Of a DNA stretch of 20,178 bases, positions 13,952-20,178 are shown in pieces. The notes beneath the pieces are model-generated. The model was not told where the DNA came from and ran no database searches. It saw only the letters and a list, made by a program, of their open reading frames with translations. The first letter of the stretch is position 1. Each line of letters starts with the position of its first letter. The translations under genes were made by a program, and so were the position numbers. Source of the stretch: Candidatus Accumulibacter sp. UBA704 (lineage in GTDB: Bacteria; Pseudomonadota; Gammaproteobacteria; Burkholderiales; Rhodocyclaceae); contig DBMG01000198.1 in NCBI GenBank assembly GCA_002304785.1, positions 1 to 20,178 on the forward strand. The letters are read 5' to 3'.

Positions 13952-15973
13952 ATGAACGTCGAAGAACGGGCACGGCAGCTTCGCGCCGAAATCGAGCAGC
14001 ACAACCATCGCTACTACGTTCTCGACGATCCGCTGATTTCGGATTCGGAGTACGACGCCCTGTTCCGGGAATTGCAGGCGATCGAGGCGGCGCACCCGGA
14101 ACTGCTGACCCCCGATTCTCCGACACAACGTGTCGGTGGCAGAGCGCTCGACATGTTCCAACCGGTACGCCACGCGGTGCCGATGCTGTCGATTCGCACC
14201 GAGACCGACACCGAGGCATCCGGCGCGTTCGCTTTCGACAACCGAGTGCGCAACCTCCTCGCACTTGGCGAAAACGATCCACCGGTCGAGTATGCCGTTG
14301 AGCTGAAATTTGATGGATTGGCCATCAATCTGCGTTACGAGAACGGCGTTTTGGTTCGCGCGGCGACACGCGGCGACGGGGAGACCGGCGAGGAGGTGAC
14401 CGACAACATACGTACCGTCGGGCAGATACCGCTGCGTCTGCACACCCGAACTCCGCCGGAAGTACTGGAAGTGCGCGGCGAGATCTACATGAAGCGCGCC
14501 GACTTTGAACGATTCAATGCGCGAGCTCAGGCAGCCGGCGAGAAGACGTTGGTCAATCCCCGCAATGCCGCGGCTGGCAGCATCCGCCAACTCGATTCCA
14601 GAATCGCGGCCAGCCGGCCCTTGTCCTTCTTCGCTTACGGCTTGGGACAGGTGCGGGGCTGGGAACTGCCGGCAACGCATGGCGGCGTGCTCGACGCACT
14701 GCAGGCGCTCGGCCTGCCGGTTTGCAGCGAGCGCGCCGTGCTGCTCGGGCCGCAGGCGCTGGCCGATTTTCACGCGCGGATCGGTGAGTGGCGCAGTCAG
14801 TTGCCCTTCGATATCGATGGCGTGGTGTACAAGGTCAATTCGCTGTCGATACAGCGGGAACTCGGTTTCGTCTCGCGCGAGCCGCGTTGGGCCGTGGCGC
14901 ACAAGTATCCGGCCGAAGAGGCGACAACCGAGGTGCTCGGCATCGATATCCAGGTCGGCCGCACCGGCGCGCTGACGCCCGTGGCCCGCCTGGCGCCAGT
15001 ATTCGTCGGCGGCGTCACGGTGACTAACGCGACGTTGCATAACGAGGACGAGGTGCGGCGCAAGGACGTGCATATCGGCGATACCGTGATTGTGCGCCGA
15101 GCCGGCGACGTGATTCCCGAAGTCGTGCGCGTGATTCCAGAGAAGCGCCCCATCCTGGCGCCGGATTTTGTCATGCCGCAAGCGTGTCCGGTATGTGGTT
15201 CACACGTGGTGCGCGCCGAGAACGAGGCCGTGGCGCGCTGCAGCGGCGGGCTATACTGCCCGTCACAGCGCAAGCAGGCGCTGATCCATTTCGCATCGCG
15301 GCGGGCGATGGACATCGAAGGACTCGGCGACAAGCTGGTCGAGCAACTCGTCGACCACGACATCGTGCATACCCCCGCCGATTTCTACGCTTTGGGCATG
15401 TCCGCGCTGGTAAACCTGGAGCGGATGGCCGAGAAATCCGCGGCGAATCTTTTGGCCGCGATCGAAAAGAGCAAGCGCACTACGCTGGCGCGCTTCATAT
15501 ACGCGCTTGGCATTCGCAACGTCGGCGAAACCACGGCGAAGGATCTGGCGCGGCACTTCGGCAACCTGGAACGCTTGCTGCAATCCGATGAAGAAGCGCT
15601 CATGCGGGTGGTCGATGTCGGGCCCGTGGTGGCGCAAAGCCTCAGACAGTTCTTCAATGAGCCGCACAACCTCGAAGTGATACGCCAGTTGCGCGAGCGG
15701 GGCGTCACGTGGGCGGAGGGCGACGGTTCGCCGACGAGCACCGGCAAGCTGACCGGCAAGACCTTCGTCCTGACCGGAACGCTGCCTTCGTTGAGCCGGG
15801 AAGAAGCGAAGGCATTGATCGAAACGGTCGGCGGCAAGGTCAGCGGATCGGTGTCAAAGAATACAGACTATGTGGTGGCCGGAGCGGAAGCGGGGTCGAA
15901 GCTGGAAAAGGCGAGGGAGTTGAATCTCAATGTCATTGATGAGGCACAATTACGCCTTCTTGTCGAAACGTGA
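13952..15973 (+). CDS. ligA: NAD-dependent DNA ligase
   Basis: This 673-aa ligase seals nicks in DNA during replication and repair, using NAD+. Domains in order are the N-terminal Ia domain (HNHRYYVLDDPLISDSEYDALFREL), then adenylation with the nucleophile Lys119 in ELKFDGLAINLRYENG. Next come the OB fold (GRTGALTPVARLAPVFVGGVTVTNATLHNEDEV) and a four-Cys zinc finger (Cys412, Cys415, Cys430, Cys436). Helix-hairpin-helix repeats (about 440-580) and a BRCT domain (about 595-673, GKTFVLTGTLPSLSREEAK) close the protein. The length is standard. The frame is open well upstream into zipA, but homology begins at MNVEERARQLRAEIEQHNHRYY. The ribosome site is poor, so coupling to zipA translation is likely. 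Confidence 0.98.
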   Translation: MNVEERARQLRAEIEQHNHRYYVLDDPLISDSEYDALFRELQAIEAAHPELLTPDSPTQRVGGRALDMFQPVRHAVPMLSIRTETDTEASGAFAFDNRVRNLLALGENDPPVEYAVELKFDGLAINLRYENGVLVRAATRGDGETGEEVTDNIRTVGQIPLRLHTRTPPEVLEVRGEIYMKRADFERFNARAQAAGEKTLVNPRNAAAGSIRQLDSRIAASRPLSFFAYGLGQVRGWELPATHGGVLDALQALGLPVCSERAVLLGPQALADFHARIGEWRSQLPFDIDGVVYKVNSLSIQRELGFVSREPRWAVAHKYPAEEATTEVLGIDIQVGRTGALTPVARLAPVFVGGVTVTNATLHNEDEVRRKDVHIGDTVIVRRAGDVIPEVVRVIPEKRPILAPDFVMPQACPVCGSHVVRAENEAVARCSGGLYCPSQRKQALIHFASRRAMDIEGLGDKLVEQLVDHDIVHTPADFYALGMSALVNLERMAEKSAANLLAAIEKSKRTTLARFIYALGIRNVGETTAKDLARHFGNLERLLQSDEEALMRVVDVGPVVAQSLRQFFNEPHNLEVIRQLRERGVTWAEGDGSPTSTGKLTGKTFVLTGTLPSLSREEAKALIETVGGKVSGSVSKNTDYVVAGAEAGSKLEKARELNLNVIDEAQLRLLVET

Positions 15974-15985
15974 AAGGATAAATCC

Positions 15986-16858
15986 ATGAAAAAAGTCAGA
16001 AAGGCCGTCTTTCCCGTCGCTGGTCTCGGTACGCGCTTCTTGCCGGCGACCAAGGCCAGCCCGAAAGAAATGATGCCGATCGTCGACAAGCCGTTGATTC
16101 AGTATGCAGTCGAGGAAGCTGTAGCCGCCGGCGTGACCGACATGGTCTTCGTCACCGGCCGGACCAAACGCGCCATAGAGGATCACTTTGACAAGGCCTA
16201 CGAACTCGAAAGCGAACTGGCGTTGCGCAACAAGACGGAGATGCTGGAATTCGTTCGCAATCTGCTGCCGAAAAACATCAACTGCATCTACATCCGCCAA
16301 CCCGAGGCGCTTGGGTTGGGGCATGCCATTCTGTGTGCCAGGCCGGTGATCGGCGATGAACCATTCGCCGTGCTGCTGGCCGATGATCTGCTGGACGGCG
16401 AGCCACCGGTCATGAAGCAGATGGCTGATGTGTTCGACTATTACCGCTGCTCGGTCATTGGCGTCCTCGACGTGCCGCTCGCCGACACGCGCAGCTACGG
16501 CATCGTCAAATCGTCTTCCGTGGCCGAGCGACTCGAGCGGATCGAGGCCATCGTCGAAAAGCCGAAGCCTGAAGAAGCGCCGTCGACGCTCGGCGTGGTG
16601 GGGCGATACATCCTGACGCCGCGTATTTTTCATCACCTGGAAAACGTCACGCCGGGTTCCGGTGGCGAAATTCAGTTGACCGATGGCATTGCCTCGTTGC
16701 TGCGCGAGGAACAAGTCTTGGCGCATCGCTATCAGGGAACGCGTTACGATTGCGGTTCCAAACTGGGCTACCTGCAAGCCACCGTTGAATTCGGGCGGCG
16801 CCATCCGGAAGTGGGCGCCGATTTCACCAACTATTTGAAACATCTGGACGAGGCATGA
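15986..16858 (+). CDS. galU: UTP-glucose-1-phosphate uridylyltransferase
   Basis: This 290-aa nucleotidyltransferase makes UDP-glucose, a precursor for LPS, exopolysaccharide and trehalose. Signatures are the N-terminal GLGTRFLPATKASPKEMMPIVDKPLIQYAVEEA (GTP/UTP-binding loop and sugar-binding region), FVTGRTKRAIEDHFD, QPEALGLGHAIL, FAVLLADDLLDG, GVLDVPLADTRSYGIV, a VEKPKPEEAPS loop, GRYILTPRIFHHL and GGEIQLTDGIASLL. The length is normal. GAAAGGAT lies before the ATG, 12 nt after the ligA stop. Its stop overlaps the start of hpt in ATGA. It has no functional tie to its ligA and hpt neighbours that I can see. Confidence 0.97.
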   Translation: MKKVRKAVFPVAGLGTRFLPATKASPKEMMPIVDKPLIQYAVEEAVAAGVTDMVFVTGRTKRAIEDHFDKAYELESELALRNKTEMLEFVRNLLPKNINCIYIRQPEALGLGHAILCARPVIGDEPFAVLLADDLLDGEPPVMKQMADVFDYYRCSVIGVLDVPLADTRSYGIVKSSSVAERLERIEAIVEKPKPEEAPSTLGVVGRYILTPRIFHHLENVTPGSGGEIQLTDGIASLLREEQVLAHRYQGTRYDCGSKLGYLQATVEFGRRHPEVGADFTNYLKHLDEA

Positions 16859-17403
16859 CAGACATAAAAGAAGCGAGGGATCTCCTCGCCGGGGCGGAAC
16901 TGATCTATTCCGCGGAAACCGTGGCAGAGGCAGTCAGCCGGGTTGCCGCGGAAATCACGGCAAAACTGGGGGACAGCAATCCTCTGTTGTTGTGCGTCAT
17001 GAGCGGCGGCGTGCCGTTTGCCGGCCAACTCATGACCCAGTTGCTGTTTCCCCTCGATTTCGACTACATGCACGTCACGCGCTACGGCCAGGAGACTTCG
17101 GGCGGGGCGTTGTCATGGCGTTCCGCTCCCTGGACGCCGGTCAAGGGAAGAACCGTGCTGATCCTGGACGATATTCTTGACGAGGGCCTGACACTGGCGG
17201 CGATTGTCGAGCGAATGAAGGAACTCGGCGCAACAGCCTGTTATACCGCGGTAGCAACCGACAAGCTCAACGGGAAACAAAAACCCATCAAGGCGGATTT
17301 CGTGGCGCTGACGGTCCCGGACCGCTTCGTCTTCGGCTACGGGATGGACGTGCGCGGCAAGTGGCGCAATCTCCCGGCAATCTATGCGATGAAGGAAGAA
17401 TGA
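16855..17403 (+). CDS. hpt: Hypoxanthine-guanine phosphoribosyltransferase
   Basis: This 182-aa enzyme joins hypoxanthine or guanine to PRPP, making IMP or GMP in purine salvage. The PRPP-binding signature is VLILDDILDEGLTL (residues 101-114). The N-terminal hydrophobic strand NPLLLCVMSGGVPFAGQLM, the MHVTRYGQETSGG loop, KADFVALTVPDRFVFGYGMDVRGKWRNLP and the length all fit the hypoxanthine family rather than adenine or uracil enzymes. Its start overlaps the galU stop by ATGA, and its stop lies 1 nt before the MTI phosphorylase start. That neighbour releases hypoxanthine, a substrate for this enzyme. Confidence 0.93.
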   Translation: MTDIKEARDLLAGAELIYSAETVAEAVSRVAAEITAKLGDSNPLLLCVMSGGVPFAGQLMTQLLFPLDFDYMHVTRYGQETSGGALSWRSAPWTPVKGRTVLILDDILDEGLTLAAIVERMKELGATACYTAVATDKLNGKQKPIKADFVALTVPDRFVFGYGMDVRGKWRNLPAIYAMKEE

Positions 17404-17404
17404 G

Positions 17405-18160
17405 ATGCTGGCGGTCATTGGTGGTAGCGGGCTGACACAACTGGCGAATCTCGATGTATCGCACCGTGAGGTCCTGCGCACGCCATACGGCGAGCCTTCC
17501 GGTGCCGTCACTTTCGGTCAGATTTGCGGCCGCCCGGTGGCCTTTCTGGCCCGGCACGGGTACGGACACACCATTCCCCCGCACGAGGTAAATTATCGGG
17601 CGAATATCTGGGCGTTGACCAAGCGGGGCGCGAAAGCCATCGTCTCTGTGGCTTCGGTCGGCAGCATCCGACCGGAACTGAAGCCCGGAGATGTGGTGAT
17701 CCCGCACCAGATCATCGATTACACCTGGGGCAGGAAGAGCACATACCACGAGGGCCAGGACAGTCCGGTCGTGCATATCGATTTCACCGAACCGTATGAC
17801 CGCTCGCTGCGTGAGTTGCTGATCAAGGCGGCGGGAATCGCCGGGGTGGCGATCAGCGATTCGGCGGTCTACGCGGCGACGCAGGGGCCGCGACTCGAAA
17901 CGGCGGCTGAGATCGATCGCCTGGAACGCGACGGAGCGGATCTTGTCGGCATGACCGGCATGCCGGAAGCGGCTTTGGCCAGGGAGTTCGGGGTTCCTTA
18001 TGCAGCCATCAACCTGGTGGCGAACTATGCGGCCGGTCGGGCTGACAGTCAGCATGGCATCAGCTTCGATACGATTGAAACTGTGCTGCAGGAGTCCATG
18101 GGCCGTGTCCGTACCATCATCGAAAGCCTGGTCGGCTGTGGCGATCCGTCCTGTTCTTAA
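17405..18160 (+). CDS. S-methyl-5'-thioinosine phosphorylase (MTAP/PNP family)
   Basis: This 251-aa family-II nucleoside phosphorylase cleaves a purine nucleoside with phosphate. The N-terminus MLAVIGGSGLTQL, the RHGYGHTIPPHEVNYRANIWAL motif, SVGSIRPELKPGDVVIPHQIIDYTWGR, the TQGPRLETAAEI motif and VGMTGMPEAALARE are characteristic. The base-recognition segment NLVANYAAG carries Asn (residue 207) where adenine-specific MTAP has Asp. That favours a 6-oxopurine such as methylthioinosine, so I call it MTI phosphorylase rather than MTA phosphorylase. This substrate call is an inference from one position. GAAGGA lies before the ATG. The stop overlaps the def start by 23 nt. Its product hypoxanthine can be used by the adjacent hpt enzyme. 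Confidence 0.88.
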   Translation: MLAVIGGSGLTQLANLDVSHREVLRTPYGEPSGAVTFGQICGRPVAFLARHGYGHTIPPHEVNYRANIWALTKRGAKAIVSVASVGSIRPELKPGDVVIPHQIIDYTWGRKSTYHEGQDSPVVHIDFTEPYDRSLRELLIKAAGIAGVAISDSAVYAATQGPRLETAAEIDRLERDGADLVGMTGMPEAALAREFGVPYAAINLVANYAAGRADSQHGISFDTIETVLQESMGRVRTIIESLVGCGDPSCS

Positions 18161-18668
18161 GATGGGTGACCCCCGCCTGTGGCAGCGATCACAGGAAGTC
18201 GAGGATTTCGCTCATCCGGAGTTGCACTCCCTGATTCGGGACATGGAAGAGACCATGCGCCATCTTGAGGGAGCAGGCCTTGCCGCCCCGCAGATCGGCG
18301 TCGGACTGCGCGTGGTCATCTTCGGATTCGACTCCAATCCACGTTATCCGGACGCCGGCAGTGTGCCCTATACGATCCTGATCAACCCGGTTCTGACGCC
18401 GCTTTCAAATGATGTGCAGGAGGCTTGGGAGGGCTGTCTCTCGGTGCCCGGATTGCGCGGTGTCGTGCCGCGCTGGCAGCATCTGCGTTACGAGGGATTC
18501 GATCAGTTCGGGCGCACGATCGACCGGACGGTCGAAGGATTTCATGCCCGCGTGGTCCAGCACGAGACGGATCATCTGGACGGGGTGCTGTACCCGATGC
18601 GAATTCGCGATTTTCGTCAGTTCGGTTTCACCGACGTGCTATTTCCGGATTCGCCTGCGGTCGATTGA
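18138..18668 (+). CDS. def: Peptide deformylase
   Basis: This 176-aa metalloenzyme removes the formyl group from the N-terminal methionine of new proteins. All three family motifs are present. Motif I is GAGLAAPQIG (45-54), motif II is EGCLS (98-102) with metal ligand Cys100, and motif III is HETDH (142-146) with metal ligands His142 and His146. The GTG start at 18138 is chosen because it yields MAIRPVLKMGDPRL, the normal family N-terminus; an ATG at 18000 would add 46 residues of shadow reading inside the upstream gene. The two genes overlap by 23 nt, suggesting coupling. No fmt gene is adjacent, so this may be a second def copy apart from a def-fmt operon. Confidence 0.95.
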   Translation: MAIRPVLKMGDPRLWQRSQEVEDFAHPELHSLIRDMEETMRHLEGAGLAAPQIGVGLRVVIFGFDSNPRYPDAGSVPYTILINPVLTPLSNDVQEAWEGCLSVPGLRGVVPRWQHLRYEGFDQFGRTIDRTVEGFHARVVQHETDHLDGVLYPMRIRDFRQFGFTDVLFPDSPAVD

Positions 18669-18678
18669 GGAAATCGAC
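18660..18678. terminator. Small hairpin over the def stop codon
   Basis: GTCGATT (18660-18666) and AATCGAC (18672-18678) form a perfect 7-bp stem with the loop GAGGA. It spans the def stop and half of the 16-nt gap to the convergent glnD. There is no T-run. It is weak evidence for a transcription end. Confidence 0.25.
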
Positions 18679-18684
18679 AGACCG

Positions 18685-20178
18685 CTAGCTCTTCAACTGA
18701 TCCAGCAGTTCCGTTTCCAGCTTGATGCGGCTTGAGCTTTCTCCCAGGTCACCGCCGGTAATCAGGAAGGTGTCCTCGACACGTTCGCCCAGCGTCACGA
18801 TCTTGGCTGTGTGCAGGTTGGCACCATGTGCGGCAAGAACCTGGGCAACCGTGTAGAGCAGACCGGGGCGATCGGCGGCACTGACAGAGAGAACGAACTG
18901 CGATCCCTTTTCATCGTGTTCGATGGTGACTTGCGGCTGGATCGGGAAATGCTTCACCTGGCGTGAGATGCGCCCGGAAGCTGGACCTTCGGGCGGGGTC
19001 TGTCTCGTCAGACGTTCCTTCAGTTCGTGTTCAATGTAGTTGATCATGCTCCGGTCGCTATCGCGTCCCGTAACGTCGAGCATGATGAAACTGTCGAGCG
19101 CGTATCCGTGTTTGGTGGTGTGAATGCGTGCGTCGAGAATGTTGTAACCGGCGCGGCCGAAGAATCCCACCATGCGGGCAAAGAGATCGCGCTGATCGCG
19201 CGTGTATGCCATGACCTCGATGCCGTCCCCGTGCGGATTCAAGCGCGCCTTGACGATGGGTTCGTCACTGTTGATGCGGTAGTGCAGTGCACGCGTATGC
19301 CAAGCGATTTCTTCGGCGGAATGGCGCAGGAAATACGACGTATCGAGCTGGTTCCAGAGTTGTTCGTGCGCCGATTCGTGGATCCCGTGGTAGAGCATCA
19401 GGTGCAGCGCCTCGTCCTTGCGCTCCTTGATGATTCCCTGCGCGGGAACCTGGCCGCCGGACAGCAACATGCGGCGAGTCTGGTTGAACAGTCCTTCGAG
19501 CAGCTGACCTTTCCAGGAATTCCACACTTTCGGGCTGGTGCCTCTGATATCGGCCACGGTGAAAAGATAGAGCGCGGTCAGATGGCGTTCGTCCTTGACA
19601 ATGTTGGCGAAAGCCGCCGCCACATCCGGGTCGGAAATGTCCTGTTTCTGGGCAACGTTCGACATCACCAGATGATGGCCAACGAGCCAGACGATCAGTT
19701 CGGAGTCTTCTTCGGACAGGCCGTGTTCGCTGCAAAATTCCTGGGCATCGATGGCGCCCAGTTCCGAGTGCCCGCCTCCCCGGCCCTTGGCGATATCGTG
19801 GAAGAGGGCGGCAATGTACAACAGCCAGGGGCGGTCGAATTCGCTGATCAGCTGGCTACAGAACGGGTATTCATGGGTAAACGCCGTATCGGAGAAACGG
19901 CGCAGGTTGCGCAGGACCTGCATGATGTGCTGGTCGACCGTATAGACGTGAAACAGGTCGTGCTGCATCTGGCCGACGATTGCGCCGAATTTCGGCAGGT
20001 AGCGGCCGAGAATGTCGAATTGGTTCATTCGCCGTAATTCGTGCAGGACGCCACGCGGTTGCTTGAAGATTTCGATAAACCTCTCTCTGTTGAGCGGGTT
20101 GTTCCGGTAATCGTCGTCGATCAGCTTGCGCGCCCGCCACAAGGAGCGAATCGTCCGCGCCGTCAGCCCCTTCAGTTC
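18685..20178 (-). CDS. glnD: Protein-PII uridylyltransferase/uridylyl-removing enzyme, C-terminal part
   Basis: GlnD senses glutamine and adds or removes UMP on PII proteins, controlling nitrogen assimilation. The frame is open to the right window edge, so this is the C-terminal 497 residues of a protein usually about 860 aa; the nucleotidyltransferase domain lies outside. Visible parts are NPLNRERFIEIFKQPRGVLHELRRMNQFDILGRYLPKFG, and the HD uridylyl-removing domain with FHDIAKGRGGGHSELGA. Two ACT glutamine-binding domains follow, the first at DLFARMVGFFGRAGYNILDARIHTT and the second at FVLSVSAADRPGLLYTVAQVLAAHGANLHTAKI. A TTG at 20142 might be taken as a start, but the coding sequence continues upstream (ELKGLTARTIRSLWRARKL), so it is internal. 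Confidence 0.97.
   Translation of the reverse strand, partial: ELKGLTARTIRSLWRARKLIDDDYRNNPLNRERFIEIFKQPRGVLHELRRMNQFDILGRYLPKFGAIVGQMQHDLFHVYTVDQHIMQVLRNLRRFSDTAFTHEYPFCSQLISEFDRPWLLYIAALFHDIAKGRGGGHSELGAIDAQEFCSEHGLSEEDSELIVWLVGHHLVMSNVAQKQDISDPDVAAAFANIVKDERHLTALYLFTVADIRGTSPKVWNSWKGQLLEGLFNQTRRMLLSGGQVPAQGIIKERKDEALHLMLYHGIHESAHEQLWNQLDTSYFLRHSAEEIAWHTRALHYRINSDEPIVKARLNPHGDGIEVMAYTRDQRDLFARMVGFFGRAGYNILDARIHTTKHGYALDSFIMLDVTGRDSDRSMINYIEHELKERLTRQTPPEGPASGRISRQVKHFPIQPQVTIEHDEKGSQFVLSVSAADRPGLLYTVAQVLAAHGANLHTAKIVTLGERVEDTFLITGGDLGESSSRIKLETELLDQLKS

Noticed and set aside
18000..18137. ATG start for peptide deformylase at 18000
   Set aside because: The extra 46 residues are shadow reading of the upstream phosphorylase; the family N-terminus begins at GTG 18138.
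1..20178. Mobile elements, CRISPR arrays, defence or toxin systems
   Set aside because: No transposase, integrase, att-like repeats, spaced repeats or defence domains were found; all genes are housekeeping or known families.

Overview
The window is ordinary, gene-dense chromosome from a betaproteobacterium. Rhodocyclales (Dechloromonas/Azonexus-like) is my best guess, from the high G+C codon use and the order smc-zipA-ligA-galU-hpt-MTI phosphorylase-def beside glnD. That placement is an inference from gene content and style, not from a database match. I see no phage, transposon, CRISPR array, tRNA or rRNA. All recognised genes look intact; two run off the window ends (nrdJ at the left, glnD at the right).

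Layout. (1) Positions 1-737, minus strand: the N-terminal third of a class II, B12-dependent ribonucleotide reductase. (2) Positions 738-1397: the only long gene-free stretch. It holds two NrdR-type boxes upstream of nrdJ, a plus-strand promoter candidate with palindromes, and a GC-rich repeat/hairpin block in the presumed ackA leader. (3) Plus strand 1398-5528: acetate kinase and a strong hairpin, then etfB and etfA (ATGA overlap), an HDOD-domain protein and a small lipoprotein. (4) Minus strand 5614-7242: ETF:ubiquinone oxidoreductase, convergent with the lipoprotein across a hairpin-rich gap. With etfBA it gives a complete route from flavin dehydrogenases to the quinone pool. (5) 7339-7803: a YccF-type membrane protein, divergent from ETF-QO. 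(6) Minus strand 7880-9027: queF (queuosine pathway) followed by a very acidic UPF0149/SEC-C protein. (7) Plus strand 9145-18668: a tightly packed seven-gene run, smc-zipA-ligA-galU-hpt-MTI phosphorylase-def, with gaps of 1-17 nt or overlaps of 4-23 nt. It covers chromosome condensation, division, DNA ligation, UDP-glucose synthesis, purine salvage and protein maturation. (8) Minus strand 18685-20178: the C-terminal part of glnD, the PII uridylyltransferase, only 16 nt from def.

Functional links. MTI phosphorylase releases hypoxanthine, and the adjacent phosphoribosyltransferase can turn it into IMP, so the pair forms a short salvage path. The NrdR boxes tie nrdJ to deoxynucleotide sensing. 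I did not find a convincing undescribed system. The most useful leads are the regulatory structures in 840-1180, the leader of smc, and the unexplained HDOD plus lipoprotein pair behind etfBA.
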